Origin: Helopsaltes ochotensis
Lineage: Eukaryota > Chordata > Aves > Passeriformes > Locustellidae
Assembly: GCA_013400155.1 (NCBI GenBank)
Contig: VXBM01000283.1
Location: 475,012 to 539,011 of the forward strand
Direction: 5' to 3'
Length of the DNA stretch: 64,000 nt
Positions 23,001 to 37,114 of this stretch are shown in pieces; positions within the stretch are counted from its first letter, which is position 1, and each line of letters opens with the position of its first letter. The notes below the pieces were generated by a model. The model had not been told where the DNA came from and did no database searches. It saw only the letters and a program-made list of their open reading frames with translations. Made by a program: the position numbers and the translations under genes.

Positions 23001-26000
23001 AGTGGAAGGTTTACTTCACTTTTGGGAGGATGACAGTACCTTCATGGAATGGTTTTGCATAGAAACTGTTGATGTTGCTACAAACCCTTGCTCTAGTCCA
23101 GGTTTCAGTAGTATGCGTGCATCAGAGAATACAGTCGCACTGTGTATGTGAGTGGATTATCCCAAAAAGAACTGATACTCGAAATCAGTGTCAGCATGTT
23201 ATGTTATAAGCATGGTATTTATGGGTGTGAGAACTTGTGTTAAATCTCATGTTAGGCTTGGATCTGTATTGCAAAAGGGTTTGTGTAACACAAATTTGAC
23301 TTGTAGAACTTTTATTTGAGGGAGCCAGGACTGGCTGTACTCACAAAAGTATCTTGTGGCTGTTCTATATTAGGAACACTTCCTGTGGTGACCTGGCTGA
23401 CAAACCTTTATAAATGTAGACTAGTCAAATTCTGTAAAAAGATTACTTGCTAGATAGAATAAGTGTCATTTTTGAATTGTGTGAATTGCATTAGGCATCT
23501 TCTAATTGTGTTTATAATTTCTCAAACCCCCGTTCTGCTGTACTGCTCTCCTTGGACGTCTACTAGTGGAAAATGAACGTCTGTCAGGGTTCATCTGGCA
23601 CAAGAATCACATTCAACTTGGCTGGGAAACCATTAACTTTATCAGAAAGAGAAAGTTATTAGGAAATGCCAAAGAGCTGTTATTTGCTACTCAGTGGAAG
23701 GATCATTCTCACTTTTTGATTTCTGCATTTGCTTTGTGGCAGTTGTAGGAGGTGTGTAGCCTGTGATGTACACTCGAGCAGCAGTTTCTGTGGTGACAGG
23801 GATAGCTGCCTGTCCTGCACTTGCCTCAAGGTTAGCTTGAGCAACACGTGTTGCTCTAAGTGCAGAACTTGCCTCTCTGGGTCCTGAGCAGTGCTTTCAC
23901 CCAGCACCTGTGATAGGGCCCGTGGCCAGGAGCTAGGTGATGCTGAGCTCTGTGGCAGAGGAACAGGGATAATAATAACGAGGGGCCCTCCCTGCTGACA
24001 TGCACCCTTCAAACAAGGCCTCTGCAATGCCAAACGCTTCTGATGATGAGGGTGGTATAAGATCTGTGTTGAATGTGACTCTCCCGTTCCTGAGAACCTC
24101 TGCTGTTCATACCTGTCGGCTTTAGAGAGCTCATGAAATGCACCAGGACATGGAGGGCGTGCACTATGGGATTATCAGCATTGCGTAGATGGTAGACAGT
24201 GTTCAGGTGAATTATGTTTTTCCAGGCATTATTGGTACACAGGGTGGAAATCTGCTGCTTGATGTTTTGTGTGGATGTTGACAGTCCTTGTTCAGCTTAG
24301 TACAGTTCTTGTTGATACTGTTAAGTACATATAGATTTGACCTTCTCCTGTGTCCCTTCTTCCAGGAACTCCCAGGAATGCTATCAGGAGATCTAGTGGT
24401 GTTTCAGTCCATTCTGGTTATGTTACTTCTTGACTTCCAACTATGGCAAACGGAGTTGTAATGCTTCCTTTTTTATGGCTGAATTCTGCTGACCTAATAG
24501 TATTGAGTAATAGTGTATTTTTCTAATTTCAGAAATAGTTACAAAACACTTGGCATTAATATGTGCAGAAGCCATACTTCAAGGAAAAGTGGAAAAAAAA
24601 AAAAAAGATGTACTCCTCTGTACAGAGAAATTGGACCAAAATAAATGTCTATTTCTGCTGAAGCAAGATGGTTATGTATTAGGAACTGTGACACAACTTT
24701 GTAGTTTGTCTTATAGGGGGAATGTGTAGGTGTGGGTATTGTGCTCTCTATTCTTAATGTTATTGGGGGTTGCTCAAGGGAAGAAACATGAGAAACCTAC
24801 CTGTGAGATTGTGTGTTTAAACTGGAAATCTTCCTGATGGCCAGAGTGAAAAGATGTGGCCATGTGGGTTGGCTGTTGAGCTAGCAAGTGCTACCACACC
24901 GCACCTTTTATAAATCATTTTTTAGCTAACAGAAGGCATAGTTAGGAGAGAGACATGCTGGATGTATGTATCCCATAGGGATGTGTGAGCTTTCACTGGG
25001 AAACTTCAATGCAAAGTGTGTTTTGCCTGTTGTCAGATCCGTGCAAGGCAGCTGCAGTGATTCTCCTTCTGCCAGGATTCCTTCATCTGCCCAGCACATC
25101 TGTGTACATGAAAGTAAACATCTACGTGTTCACATGCATGTTCTACTAGCAGAGTGCATTGAATCATGGGTGGCTTTTGTTTGTTTCAGTGGTTGAAGAG
25201 GAAAAAAAAACCTAGGAAAAAAGAATAATTTCCAGTCATACTGAAACGAGTATGTCAGGGGTGGTTTTAGTGAAGTGAAGGGGAAAAAAAAAAAAACAGC
25301 AACAAAACACCAAGAAAAAAGCCCTGTTTTAATATAATCTGGAAGATCAAATTTGACTTGAGATGATTACTTTTCAAGTTGGGTCAGAAACAAAATGAAA
25401 TGTCGTTTGAAATGAAAATGTGCAGGTTTATTTTGAAAATACCTGAATACCACTTGATTTTCTTATACCTCCCTCCCACTTAGTTTTTTGGCCAAGGCAT
25501 GTTTGCTGAGCTTGGCTCAAAAAATTAAGGTTTTGGGAGTGGGGTAAACTGTCATTTGTATACACATTAATAGTTCTGCTCTGATCTGTGTGAACGTGGA
25601 GTTAAATGAAGTCCAAAATGCTTGCAATCACTTTTTTCTATTTTCATAAATTGTAATAATGAAATAGTAAAAACAATAAAATAGGGATAAATAAATTTTT
25701 AAATTGAAAGAAGCTTGGTATCCATTACCTCCCTGGTCTCTGCATGTTTGGTGCCTTCACCATACGTTGCTGAGCTCCAGAGGAGGAGCCTGAGCCTTGC
25801 GGGCTCCTTGCTGGAGGTGCAGGAGCAGGCGGGCAGGGGTTCTGGGCAGGCAGGGTGACACTGCCGAGCAGTAGCAATGCCCCAAGGGCCAGCAACGCTT
25901 CTGTGTGGGCTAAAAGCCTTCTTGTCTAGTGGTTACCTCTCTCTGGTTGCTTTACCTTGCAAAGGTGCCATGTGAAAGGTGGGTAGCCTCCCCAGGAGTA

Positions 26001-27000
26001 TCCTCTAGCTCCTTGGAAAAGTGGGGGATTTGCCAGCCACCTCCATTCCAAACTGAAAAACTCTAAGTATTCAGGATCAGCAAAGGCAGATGTGCCAGAA
26101 CCACTCTGCCAAGGTAGATGGCTCCTTCCTGGGTGCAGAGACCAGCAGGGTTAGATGAGTCTGCAGGGACCGTGCCAGACAGGATGTTTTCTGGGTAAGA
26201 GGTGGAAGGAAGGAAAAGAGGATATAAACCAGCTGTCTTGATGACAGGATAGTAGTATTTTAGCTCTGGTTTTTATAAGAAGAAAATTATCACTTTGTGG
26301 GCATGGGGTTTGTATGTTTGGTAATCAGAACATGGTGGCATAATCCCTGCCTTCCCATTACCAGATTCTGCAGTAAATACAAAGATAACCAGGAAAGCCC
26401 TGGAAATCTGCCAGTCTTGGCACTGGGGCACTGCGAGCTCGCACAGCACTTTTCCTAGATAGGGAAAAGTATTGTTTTACCTATCATGATTCAAGGGATC
26501 GAAGCCACAGAGACTTTGAATGCTTGCCTGAGGCAACACATCTGGCCACCAATGAAGTTGCCTGCTAGTATTTTGGCCTCTCACCCCATGCCCAAGCCAA
26601 TGATAAACACTGCCTGAAGTTGAAGGTAACCAACATCCTACTTGGGGCTTATTCGCAAGCTTTGAAAAAATGTCTCATGCAGACCATCATTCCTTCCCTT
26701 TCCTGAAGGCCCTTCTGTGTGCCCTTCCCTGGGGACATGTCCCTGGATGGAGGCTGGCCAGAAGAGCCTGGGATGAGGTGACCTGTGGTGGCATGCATCT
26801 GGCTTGGCTGCTGGCGGCTGAGGCGTGCTCACTCCCTGCCTGTGGCAGGGCTCAGCATGCCTGGCCCCTTGCTCCACCGCCCCGGGGAACCCCCGGCACC
26901 TCCTGAAATAACAGCAGTGCGAGACAGTAGCTGCAAATCAAGGTTGGGTGTAAGCAGATGTAAAGTCTGAACTGTTTCCTGAATTATGCTTTCTATGTAG
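20061..27000. other. Intron 1 segment, no element recognised
   Basis: No exon, RNA gene or transposon recognised. There are scattered short homopolymers and GC-richer patches at about 25740-25900 and 26690-26910. The latter is locally above 60% G+C by eye and has open frames for that reason only. Confidence 0.6.
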
Positions 27001-27049
27001 CTGCAGCATTGTTATGATGGCAATTTTCACATTTGCAAGGCCTAACTTT

Positions 27050-27091
27050 AAAAAAAACCCTAAAACCAACCAACCAAAAAAAAAAAAAAAA
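27050..27091 (+). repeat. A/C-rich tract with CCAACCAACC and poly-A
   Basis: AAAAAAACCCTAAAACCAAC-type sequence followed by about 16 A. It resembles the A/C-rich tracts near 290 and 11941. No retroposon body was recognised on either side. Confidence 0.7.
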
Positions 27092-27318
27092 GTAATATTA
27101 TAGCTTCTTCTATCTGGGGATATGTATTCACTCCCCCTCCCCCATTAAGATCTGAGACATATGTGCAATTCTGAAAGTTGGGTTGGGTTCACATTTAAGG
27201 CAGTAGATGTTTCTTCTTGAGAGCTGTGTACTTCAACTCTGCAAAGCGAAGTTATGGCTGCATGTGCAGTTCCCTATTACTAAGCAATTATTTGATCTTG
27301 AGAATACCAATTTTTCCA

Positions 27319-27364
27319 TTGCATTATTAATTCATTACATTGGAATTAATTTTTTTTAATTAAG
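27319..27364. promoter_or_regulatory. Cluster of TAAT/ATTA motifs
   Basis: Within 46 bp there are several homeodomain-type cores (ATTATTAATTCATTA, GGAATTAATT, TTTAATTAAG). This is a possible homeodomain-bound enhancer core or simply AT-rich sequence. Motif evidence only. Confidence 0.25.
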
Positions 27365-27540
27365 TTCACAATTTTTTTGTAGAACAGTGGTGTTTTCTGA
27401 AGTTCACTCAGGAGGAAAGACTAAAGCAGGAGGCAGGGTTCAAGGAAGAAGCTTGTTTTAGCAGTTGGGTCAGTTATTTCAACAATGCCTTTAGCAAAGA
27501 AGTAAGAGGCTGTTTGCACAAATCAGTAACTAGTTCCCAT

Positions 27541-27590
27541 GATTCACATTGAATCACGTAGCTCAAGTCATTTGAATAAATAAATGACTT
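27541..27590. repeat. Two adjacent inverted repeats
   Basis: GATTCA-CAT-TGAATC at 27541-27555 is a perfect 6-bp inverted repeat with a 3-nt spacer. Ten bases on, AAGTCATTT (27565-27573) and AAATGACTT (27582-27590) form a perfect 9-bp inverted repeat around GAATAAAT. Function unknown. Confidence 0.7.
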
Positions 27591-27599
27591 CTAGTAAGA

Positions 27600-30500
27600 G
27601 AGACAACCTCTGCAATTAGGATGGCATGCTGCATATTTCATGTTATTTATTATGTGGTTTTCAATAGATATGATTAAGCTGGTTTACACTTGGAATGCTA
27701 GGTAGCATTTCAACACAAGCCACGCAACCAGAGCTCACATTAAAATGTGGTGCATATTTGTTTTGCATAGGTGGCATTGTACCGTATCTTCTACACTTGC
27801 ATTTTCTTGTGAATTTTCTACAAACAGATACTTAACAAGAAAAAGAAGTCACCTGGCCAAGGACACCTCCATTTTCTGTAATGGTAGTGGGCAATTCTCA
27901 AGCAGGTGCTTCCCAAATACTTAGAGTTGCTGCAGTCTTAGCTTTCCTTCGAGTCTTACTTGGCCATCAACTCCCATGGATGTGTATAAGCAGAGGTGCA
28001 GAAAACTGCTTTTCTCAGACGTGTTCATGGATTATGTGCTGACCCTGGTGTTTCAAAGGGGATGTGCTTCATGGGTCACCTGCAGCTTCTGGTCTTAGGT
28101 TTGGACCTGGGATGAGAGGATTGCAATTCAATGTAGAAGGCAAGGAAGAAAAAAATCCTCTTGTTCTTTGTTTCCTGATGCTATTTTGTAGTTTGGGTTA
28201 ATTTTAGGTACCTATATTATCAAACTGAAGAATCCCTGGTGGTTTTTTGTGTTGTGAAAATAGCATTAAAAAAAAATGTGGTCACTTTACTACTCTGTCA
28301 TACCTGTTTGTATCATGGGCAAAGCAATGTTAGTTTTAGAAAATACACCCTGGACTGTCAAAGGCAATAAATAGCTCTGTTTGAAGGGGATATGGTAAGA
28401 TTTAGGGTCTCCTAGCCAAGTGGTCGTCTGGTCTAGTCAGGAGAAAATTTTGCTATCACATATCTTTCGCAATTTTTCAACTAATACAGGATGAAAGGTG
28501 CATTAGAGACAAGGGATACCTATTTGATAAGAGACTTCCAAAGTAATGAAGATATCAGATCTTAAATGCCAGACAAAAATGCCGTTTTTCATATATGATC
28601 ACTATTTCTTCTGAGAGTGGAAGTTACAGTTCTCCTACCTGAAGGTGTCGGTGGTGAATTTTGCACATACTTTAGAAGCTGGGAGAAAAATAAAAACTTC
28701 ATTTTCTTTAATCATTGGGAAGGGACAGCTGTGATATGAGCAGATATGACTGGTCGACAAATTTGCTTCTTATGTATTAAGTTTGAAGATTTCACAGATT
28801 ATCTACTGGGCACAAAAATGTGGGGGAGTTATCCTCAAGTCTGAGTGACTGCTTGGCATGATGTTTTGGAAACTGCTGAATAGTAAAGGCCTTTAGTGAA
28901 AATCTAAGTATCAAAGTTACAGGAGTGGAGTGGTTTTTCTCCTCCATTCTTACTGCAACCTACTTCTCATGAACGGAATTTTGACATTCTCAATTCTTGA
29001 ACAGGAATCAATTTGTTTTACTGCTCTTCAGACTAGTTCAGCACCAAGTACATGCCTCTTTTTTTTTTTTCTTTCCCATTAAAAACAAACATAAAACCCC
29101 AAGTGAAAAACCGATTAAACCAGAACAAAACAAACAAATTTTTTTGGAAGTGTTAGTTGGCAAAATCCTGACTCTGGACGCTGATTTGTCACAGCTGGAC
29201 TGTAATAGAAGCTGGTAGGTTTCCACATGAACATGGGGTTTGCACCACAGAGTAGTGTGTAGGACGTGGGGCCCTTGGCATTTGAGGAGAGTTGGGAAAT
29301 GGTGGAAGTGTGACTTTGACTTCTCTCCCTTAGTCTGGCTCTGAAAACATTCCTAAAAACCAAGCTGTCAGAAAACCAGGGGTAACAGTCACATCTCACA
29401 TCTCCCCTTCCTCGGGTACTGATCCAGATCTTTCCTAACGAAGACCTGTGGTAATGTGAACAGAAGATGAATTATGCCCAGCAGGAGAGTTTTTTTCCAC
29501 CTCAAGTTCCATATTTGAATTTTGACTGGTATCAGAATGCTGAGACTGTCTTTAGTGAGACACAATGGCCATCAGGGCAGTGATTGCCTGTAGAAATGGA
29601 CCATTTGGTGTTTGCTTTCTAATGAAAAAAGCCCCTTTTAGCTGGTCCTTGTGTACTCAAACATGCTGGGGACACGGCACGGGCTTCTATTTGAAGTTTC
29701 ACTGGTAATGAAAGGTCAACATGAGAACTGAGCTGGTGTCTGTGCAGCCGACTGAGTGAGGAGCTTGCAAGATGATATCAGCTCCACACTTTGCCTTTGC
29801 TGCCATGTTTGTCACAGCTGGGTAGATACTGATGCCATTATCACCACCCCAAAATTAACAGCAGAAGTTAAGTCTTCTAGAGTAGGAGCAGCGGCAAGTA
29901 TTTCACAGCAGGTCCAGAAGGGAAAGCATGTAAGACAAATGTATGTTGTGTGTTCAGCCTGCCTGTAAGGATAAGTGAGTTGCAACATTTTTAGTTTGGT
30001 GTAAAAGTAATTTGTAGTTCCTAATTTGACCTCTTGCAGTGAGGAAGTCTGCAGTAAGAGATGAAGTCAAAACTTGATCATCTTCAGTTGTCTGGTAGGA
30101 TCTCATTATTTCTTAAGACATCTGTTTTAGGATACATGCCCAGTTAATGGATCAGTTTGATATTTGTCTTTTTGGTTTTAATTTGAAAGGATGAGCACTG
30201 CTCTCTTACTTCCATCTGGTCTTCAAAAAGTAATTAAGTGTTGAACAATGGTATTGTCAGTCTGTTTCCTACCTAATAAGCTCTTCAAGGTGCTCTTGTT
30301 AATGATTTTATTATTTCAGATCTGCTCTTGTTCTCTCTTTCCCTCCTTAATGAGGCAGATCCCCTAGGCAGCATCGGTTTATCACAGTTGTCTATGGTAG
30401 ATGAACTAATCCAGCACCAAGGAAGTTTGTGTTCAGCAGTGTGTAAGATGTTCCCATCAGTATGTGTGGATAATTCTCGCTGACACATGAAAGACTTAGC

Positions 30501-33140
30501 ATGTGCAAAAAAGGAAGAACAGGCCCTTTTTCTAAATGAGGGTCATCTTGTTTTGAACAGCAGCAGTCTGGTTTGCATCAATGAGCACGTGTTATTCAGT
30601 GAATTAAGAGTAAAAATAGCTAATTAACACCTTCTCTATTTCTTTTCAGTCTGTCCATTAGTTATTATGAGCCAAATTAATTCCTTATAGCATAGGGCAT
30701 GGAAGGGTGTCAGTGACAAACTCGGGTCAATAACTGAATCCTTTGATATTCTGGAGAGAAATATTGCCTTTTTATTGTATTGCCTGTATTATGTAATTTA
30801 ATACAGGTATGCCAACATCTGTGGTTTGTATTTCAATGTATGAAGAGAAAATCTGGATTGATTGTTGGAATTTTAAAGAAGGGCTATTTTATCCTGTTTA
30901 GTATGGTACCTATTGGATCCTATCTGTGGACTAAAACACAGTTACAAAGACTCAGATCATTTCAGAAATAGCAAACATATGACTTCTAAGTAAACAGATT
31001 GATTGTAATAGAGAGGATTAGAAAACGGATTGTTGTGGGCCAATACTGTACTACTGAGAGAGATGATACCATACTGGTAATCGCACTGTTGGGCTTAATA
31101 GCCCATAAACTCTGATAAAAGCTTTTGTAAAATTGTCAACAATAATTCCATCCATCGTTAGATTGCCAGTGAACGTCTTCAGGTCCTGGAATAAATTGCT
31201 ACTACCATAAATTGTGTAATTTCATAAAATAACGCTTTCACTCTGAAGATGTAATGACTCTAATAATAAATAATAAAGACTGCTCTCAGCTAAAAATTAA
31301 TGACTCAGGTCCACAATTGCTGTAGCTCCCCAGAAGTCCCTTACCTGGCTTGGGCTGAGGTGAGTTTACATCTGAGGTTCCTGTGTGTAGAGAACAGGCA
31401 CTTTTTCATTATCTCTGCTAGTTGATGACTAAGTCAGCAGAAATAGGCAATGTCAGTGCAGGGTTTGTATGAAAATTAAAAAATAGTTTAAGTTTATTAT
31501 ATTTCTACTCTGTTGTTAGCTTTCACTGTGGCTTTTTTTGCATTACAATTATTAGAATGTGAACATTAATAAGGCTTAATTACTTTCATAAGGATTAATA
31601 CTCCATTAAAAAATGCAGAAGTGCTTAAATTTTGTCTATAACATACAAGTTGTGTCAATGTATGGTCCCTTCAAATTGTTTTCACAGCTACTACCTTCCT
31701 ATCTCCTTTTTATTCCCCTCATCCCTTCCACATGATTGGTTAGATAAATTATTGGCCGTAGTGTGATGCAAAATGGGCTTTAATCCAAAGTGGGAAGAGA
31801 AGGAAGTTCTTTTGCAAGAAAATAAATAGCACAGGGTATTTAACAGTGCATTAAGCAACATCACTGTTAATACTGCACTGATAATGCAGTGAGGACAGCA
31901 GGAAAATATGTCATTAGTTTAGTCAAGCAGTGAATTGCTCCAGCTCTGATATTTTGTTGGTGATATTCAACATATCCAATGCATAAGCATTGCTAATACA
32001 AAGCTTAATGAAGAGTTGAACATGGACTTTCCACCTCTGCAGCATGGAATAGAAAGGAGGAGCTGTTTCACCTGCCTGTATGTGGAGTTTCATTTTTATA
32101 CTATGGGAAGGAGGGAACCAGAAATGTGCTAAATAGACAGAAAGTCTGTCTTCCTAGAGTTACTGCCTGCCCATATTTACTTGCTTTATGTTCTTTAAGG
32201 GGTGATGGTAGAGGTAGGATAGTATTTTAGGGGAATATATTCTCCTGTCTCCACCTGTATAGCTTCAGGAGTGGTCTATCCCAAAAAAATAAAATTCTTA
32301 AGTTAATGATCTTGGATGGCCCATTGATAAACTTGCTTGCTTCATCTCCACCTTCCTGATGTACTTAACAGTGGGTGGTAAAGTGGAACTCAAGGAGGGC
32401 CTCAAAATTTGGGTCCCCAGCTTCAGAACGTACAACTTTGAAAAAAATATTGCAGCGATATGCATGGAAGCTTATGGAAAAGGTAAAATCATGGAGAGCT
32501 GGAGGAGAGAGAAGAAAATCTGGAACTCTTGTTTCTCAGCTACAGTAATGCCACAGCAGGAGTGTGCATTTTCTCTTCAGGCTCAATCCAGCAAACCATA
32601 GGCATCATATCCCTTTGAAGTCTGTGGATATTTTGCCTGCCACTGCAGGTTCAGGGTTTTTTTATTACTTTATTTGCCTAAGAAGATTCTTCTCATCTAG
32701 TTTAAAGGGAAAAACTGATACGGAATACCACACTGTGTTATATGAACGCTATGCCAAAAAATAATTCTCCCAAAACAGAAGATGATAATAACATCCCAAG
32801 ATTTTATGGTATCATTGTTATAACTTGCAATGAGTCTTCTGCCTGGGTAAGGCAAGTAAGTCTAGTAAGTAGATATTCTGGTAATTGTCCTTCCACTTTC
32901 TTTTCCAAAAAAGATTGGTTCTAGATACATTTTTGGATGTGATTAATTTGGGTGAATTCTTTAGGCTGTGTAAAGCGCTGTGACTTCAGGCATTAATTTC
33001 TGCCAGCCAAAGCAGTGGTCTCAATGATTAGCAAAAATGAGATATCTCTAAACTTGCTGGAATGAACTTGATGGAGTTGAGTGGCATTTCTCTCACACAC
33101 ACTGGAATGAGTTGAAAATTTTTACATGGCAGCTCTTCCA
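27600..33140. other. Intron 1 segment, no gene recognised
   Basis: No exon or transposon recognised. Contains a 9-bp hairpin (CCTGTATTA 30783-30791 with TAATACAGG 30799-30807) and a TAAT-rich cluster at 31564-31610. Otherwise AT-rich unique-looking sequence. Confidence 0.6.
31564..31610. promoter_or_regulatory. Homeodomain-type motif cluster
   Basis: ATTAATAAGG, CTTAATTACT, AGGATTAATA and CCATTAAAA lie within about 47 bp. GGATTA is the bicoid/OTX/PITX-type core and TAATTA the general homeodomain core. This could be an intronic enhancer; evidence is by motif only. Confidence 0.3.
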
Positions 33141-33147
33141 AAGAAAC

Positions 33148-33181
33148 GTGTGTGTGTGTGTAACATACACCTCTCTCTCTT
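33148..33181 (+). repeat. Short (TG)n and (CT)n microsatellites
   Basis: About seven GT/TG units at 33148-33161, then ten bases on a run of CT units at about 33171-33180. This is the longest TG/CA run I noticed in the intron. Confidence 0.8.
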
Positions 33182-34748
33182 CCTGAGAACTATTTACTAG
33201 GCCCGAGATGATATGTTAATATGTCATTCTTAGTGTATAGAGGCCTCTGGCACTCTTGCTTTATAATTTAAGAAAAAATGGTGTTACCACAGCAACTGCT
33301 ATGCCACCCGGTACTGAAACAGCTACCATCTATGTAGCGCTTATAAAAGTACAGTAGACAGATTTTTAAAGTGCATGTAGCTAAAGTGAGAGTAGGAACT
33401 TAACACTTGGTGAATGCTACAGTGGAAGGAGATCATAAATTTGTTCAGAAGTTGAGAAAAGTTCTTAATGGAAATAAATAGCATGGATCTAATTCAACAA
33501 GCTTTTTGACAGATGTGTTATTTCAAGGCTATGTGCAATCCCTTTGAAATCAGCTGAGTTCTGTGTAGGGCTAGGGTTTGTACAGGTTCAAGAGTCTTGC
33601 TTTACAGGTGACAAAAATTGCGTTGTGAAAGGAATGGTTTTGAGAGGTTCCAGTGGTGACACTTCTGTAGGGTGTGACTGGTGAGGGCAGATACCTGGCA
33701 TTTCTCTACAATGAGCCACTGAAAATGATTGAAAGGAAGTCATGAGTAACTGGAAGTATCAGAAGTTTTGATTTGATTTTGATTTTTGAATTTTGGACAA
33801 GGTTTCATATTACATTTGTGTATTACCTGTATTTGATATAGCAAGGAATCTGTGTTGGGGGGTGTGTATATAAATGTTTTGTTGTCTATTAAAAGTTAAA
33901 ACAGTACATTGTAAAAGTTTGTGTACTATAAAATGAAATTGTTTTAGGGGAGGCAAGAGACCTGGGAAAGACTAGGAAAGTTTTTAAGCTAGTCTGAACC
34001 TAGTAGTGTAAGCCAATGTGCGTTCTCCTTTTAAGACACTGAGGTGTAAGAAGACTCTGCTATAGCTGGATGTTCAGGGTTGAACCCAAGCCCTGGTGAA
34101 GCTATAGGTTGTCACTAAAATGCCTCTGAAAATTCACAAATTTTGCATGAAAGCCATGCTGGGTTGTAAGGCAGCTTTCCCCTCCTAGCCTGGGTCAGGT
34201 AGGCACAAACATTGAAAGATCAGTTTTGGATGATTTCTGAACCTCTACCTTTCACACCTTCACTATAACATAACGCACAGCACTTAAGATGACATTCCTT
34301 CTCTGTAATCCCCATTCTGATCGTTTTCATGGATTTTCTCACTTGGTAACTATCTTTACTGTCACTCTTACTTTAGGATGGCGGAGCAGGTTTATACGTG
34401 ATAACCATCCTACAACCTCAGTATGTTTTGTTTGAACAAATGCCAAAAGCACTTGGAAGATCACAGAGTTAAAGGCAGCAGTAGTGACTGTATCCTGGGA
34501 GTGGAAGCAGCACCTTTGTGGTGCTGCCCAGACAATAAGAAAAACTGATTGAGAGGGTCCCTAAGAACTTTCTTCAGAAGCTCAATTTGGTTCTGGTATA
34601 AATATGCCAGGGGAGTCCAGCGCATAAAAGATACTTCACTCATATTCCCAGTACTGTATTAAATGAATAGGTATGTAGTGTATGTATCAGACATGTAACA
34701 TGTGTGATAATTTGCCTGAGACAACAGAAACAAGTCAGTTTGTGGTCA

Positions 34749-34790
34749 AAAGTACTACATACGCATTTTGTTATGTGTATGTAGTACTTT
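34749..34790. repeat. Long perfect hairpin (14-bp arms, extendable to 17)
   Basis: AAAGTACTACATAC (34749-34762) is the exact reverse complement of GTATGTAGTACTTT (34777-34790). Inside, GCA and TGT extend the stem by a G-T wobble, C-G and A-T, leaving the 8-nt loop TTTTGTTA. This is the strongest short hairpin I noticed. At 42 nt it is shorter than a normal microRNA precursor; it may be a remnant of a small palindromic DNA transposon end. Confidence 0.8.
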
Positions 34791-37114
34791 AAATATACTA
34801 CAGCAAAAATTGAATTCAGGCAGTGGTTTATCTCAGAAATATACATCTACCTTCAAAAATCCAGCCTGTCTGCCTGATACCTAATTAACTACTCACTTCT
34901 GATGATAAACTCGATGTTACATTGGGAATGCTTTCCAGCACTAGCCGGTTTTTAACAAGCTGCTTGAGATGCATATTAAAAATGCTTTTGGAGACATAGA
35001 AGCAGAAAAGCTTAGAAGTCTGATGACTGTTTATCTGAAAGGAGCTCCCAGGGGCAGAGGAACTGGGTTCACCATTTGTAGTAGGTTAACCAGGTAGGAA
35101 ATTTATTTGTTCGTCACTCACAGAAACATTGTGGGGACAGTCTCTTTTGAGTTTTAAATTAAAGACAGAGGCATTATTTCAGTACATGAAGTTCAGGGCC
35201 TTGCCTAAAGGATGTGGTGGTAGGTAGGTTTGATAACTGAAAACAATGTTTTGTCCATAACTCATGGCCTGTGCACAAAGTGAAGGTGAGTGACTGATGT
35301 CAGGGAGAGGAGGCGTCCCAAGGTTTAGAAAGTTATTTCATGGACTCCATATTTCATTGCACCAGATTTATTGTAATGCTTAGCACTCCCAGTTTAAAAT
35401 GCATGTGTTCTCTTGCTGTTTTTCCTGATTGTATACAACATGATATGCTAAAGAGAGCGAGCTTGCTTTAGCTATGGACTAAGTTAAAGACCAGAGGCTT
35501 CTGAAAGCCAGGCAAGTTTGTTAGCATATTTTCATTTATAGGAAGGAATAGCAAACATTTACCTGTGCTGCAGGCAGCTGCATGGGCAGCTGTTATCTAA
35601 AGCTAACAGTACTTTTACATGCACAGGTATGAAAAGGGGACAGTGTAAGTTTCTGCAGCACTGTGATATGGAAACATAAGGTCACATTCTACCCTTAGGT
35701 GAATCTTCTGCAGCCCTGCTGAAATACTGAGGTACTGTGCCCAGGTCTGAAAGCAGAGCTGGCTCTACAGTCAGGAAAAGTAATGTTCAAAAGCAGGGAT
35801 GCAAGTCTTTCAGGTTTGCTCCTAGTCTGGGCTGTCAGGTGTAAAGAACTTGTTTCAAAAAAAAAAAAAAAAAGTTTGTCCTTTATGATTCATTGTCGCT
35901 AAGTCCTATACCATAGTCTGCCAATTACTTTTTGTTGTTTTGGCTATTTATTTCAGGCCACTGTAACTGCAATAAGGAATTTTGCATGGAAATCATAATC
36001 TGTTGCAGATAAAGCAGAGGATTTGGGCTTAGTGTTTCAGAATAAGTGCTGGAAGAAGTATGCCCAAGAAAAAGATACACCCAGGAGGAGCTAAAATACC
36101 TGAATTAAAGTATCAATTCCTTATCAAGGTCTGGATTTTGTGGAGAGCTTTGGTTTTGATTTTGTTTGGGTGGGTTTGACTCGACTGTATAGGGATCAGA
36201 ATAAGGGTTTCCCATGAGATAGTCAAAAGAGGATTATAAAATCAGGATCTGTGTATTATAATTGTCTGTGCTGTTGTATAGATTTGATGTGGTCTAAGCC
36301 CCACCCCCAACCCCAAGTAATTGTGCGTTATCAAGAATTGTGTGCTGCAATACAAGGTGTGTGTGCTAAAGAGACTTCATTTTCTTAGATGTAAAACAAA
36401 GGGTGAGTGAAGCCACAGCAATGTGTAAGTGGTGGGGTCTTAAAAATTGTTCGTGTGCGCATGTTTGGAAACTGCCACAAAATCCACTGCTTTGGGGAAA
36501 TGTACCTGTTACTAATTGCTTCTGACTTTCCAAGGAGTTTATGGACATCCTGGAGTGCCAAACGCTGTGCTGGGACTGCTGCTGAATGGGTGATGCCCCT
36601 GTGGGAGCCGCTGTCTGGGCGTGCTGGGAGAGAAGGCTCTGCCTGCCCCACGGCTCCTGGCACCGCTCACAGCCCTAGCATGCCGGTCCAGCTCTGCACC
36701 TTCACTCTTTGGCCCCGACTTGGCATCTGCAGGGGTTGGAGCCTCCTCGATAAGCTGGGAGGTTGTGTTTGGGTTAGGCATGATTCACCCTGTTAAAACT
36801 TCTCTAGGTGAGGGCTGTGTAACAGCTTCCTTAAGGTGCCATTAATTTATCTGTCCGTGGCATTTTCTCACAAAGTCTATCAGGGTTTCTAAGCTGTGGA
36901 CCAATAGAAAACAGGGAAGAAAAAAAAAAAAAGAAACTTAAAGCTTTGAACTATATATTGTCTACAAACTGTCATTGGCCCTGACTGCATATTTATTAGT
37001 TCACAGCTTTAGGATATTCTGCTTTTGTTAATATTGAAAATTAATCTGCGCTATGTTTTCCTGCAGCATTAGCAGCAATTCTTTGGCTGAATACAAATCA
37101 GGTTTTTTGCTGCA

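Noticed and set aside
27050..27091. Interstitial telomere repeat (CCCTAA)
   Set aside because: Only one CCCTAA unit is present within an A/C-rich tract.
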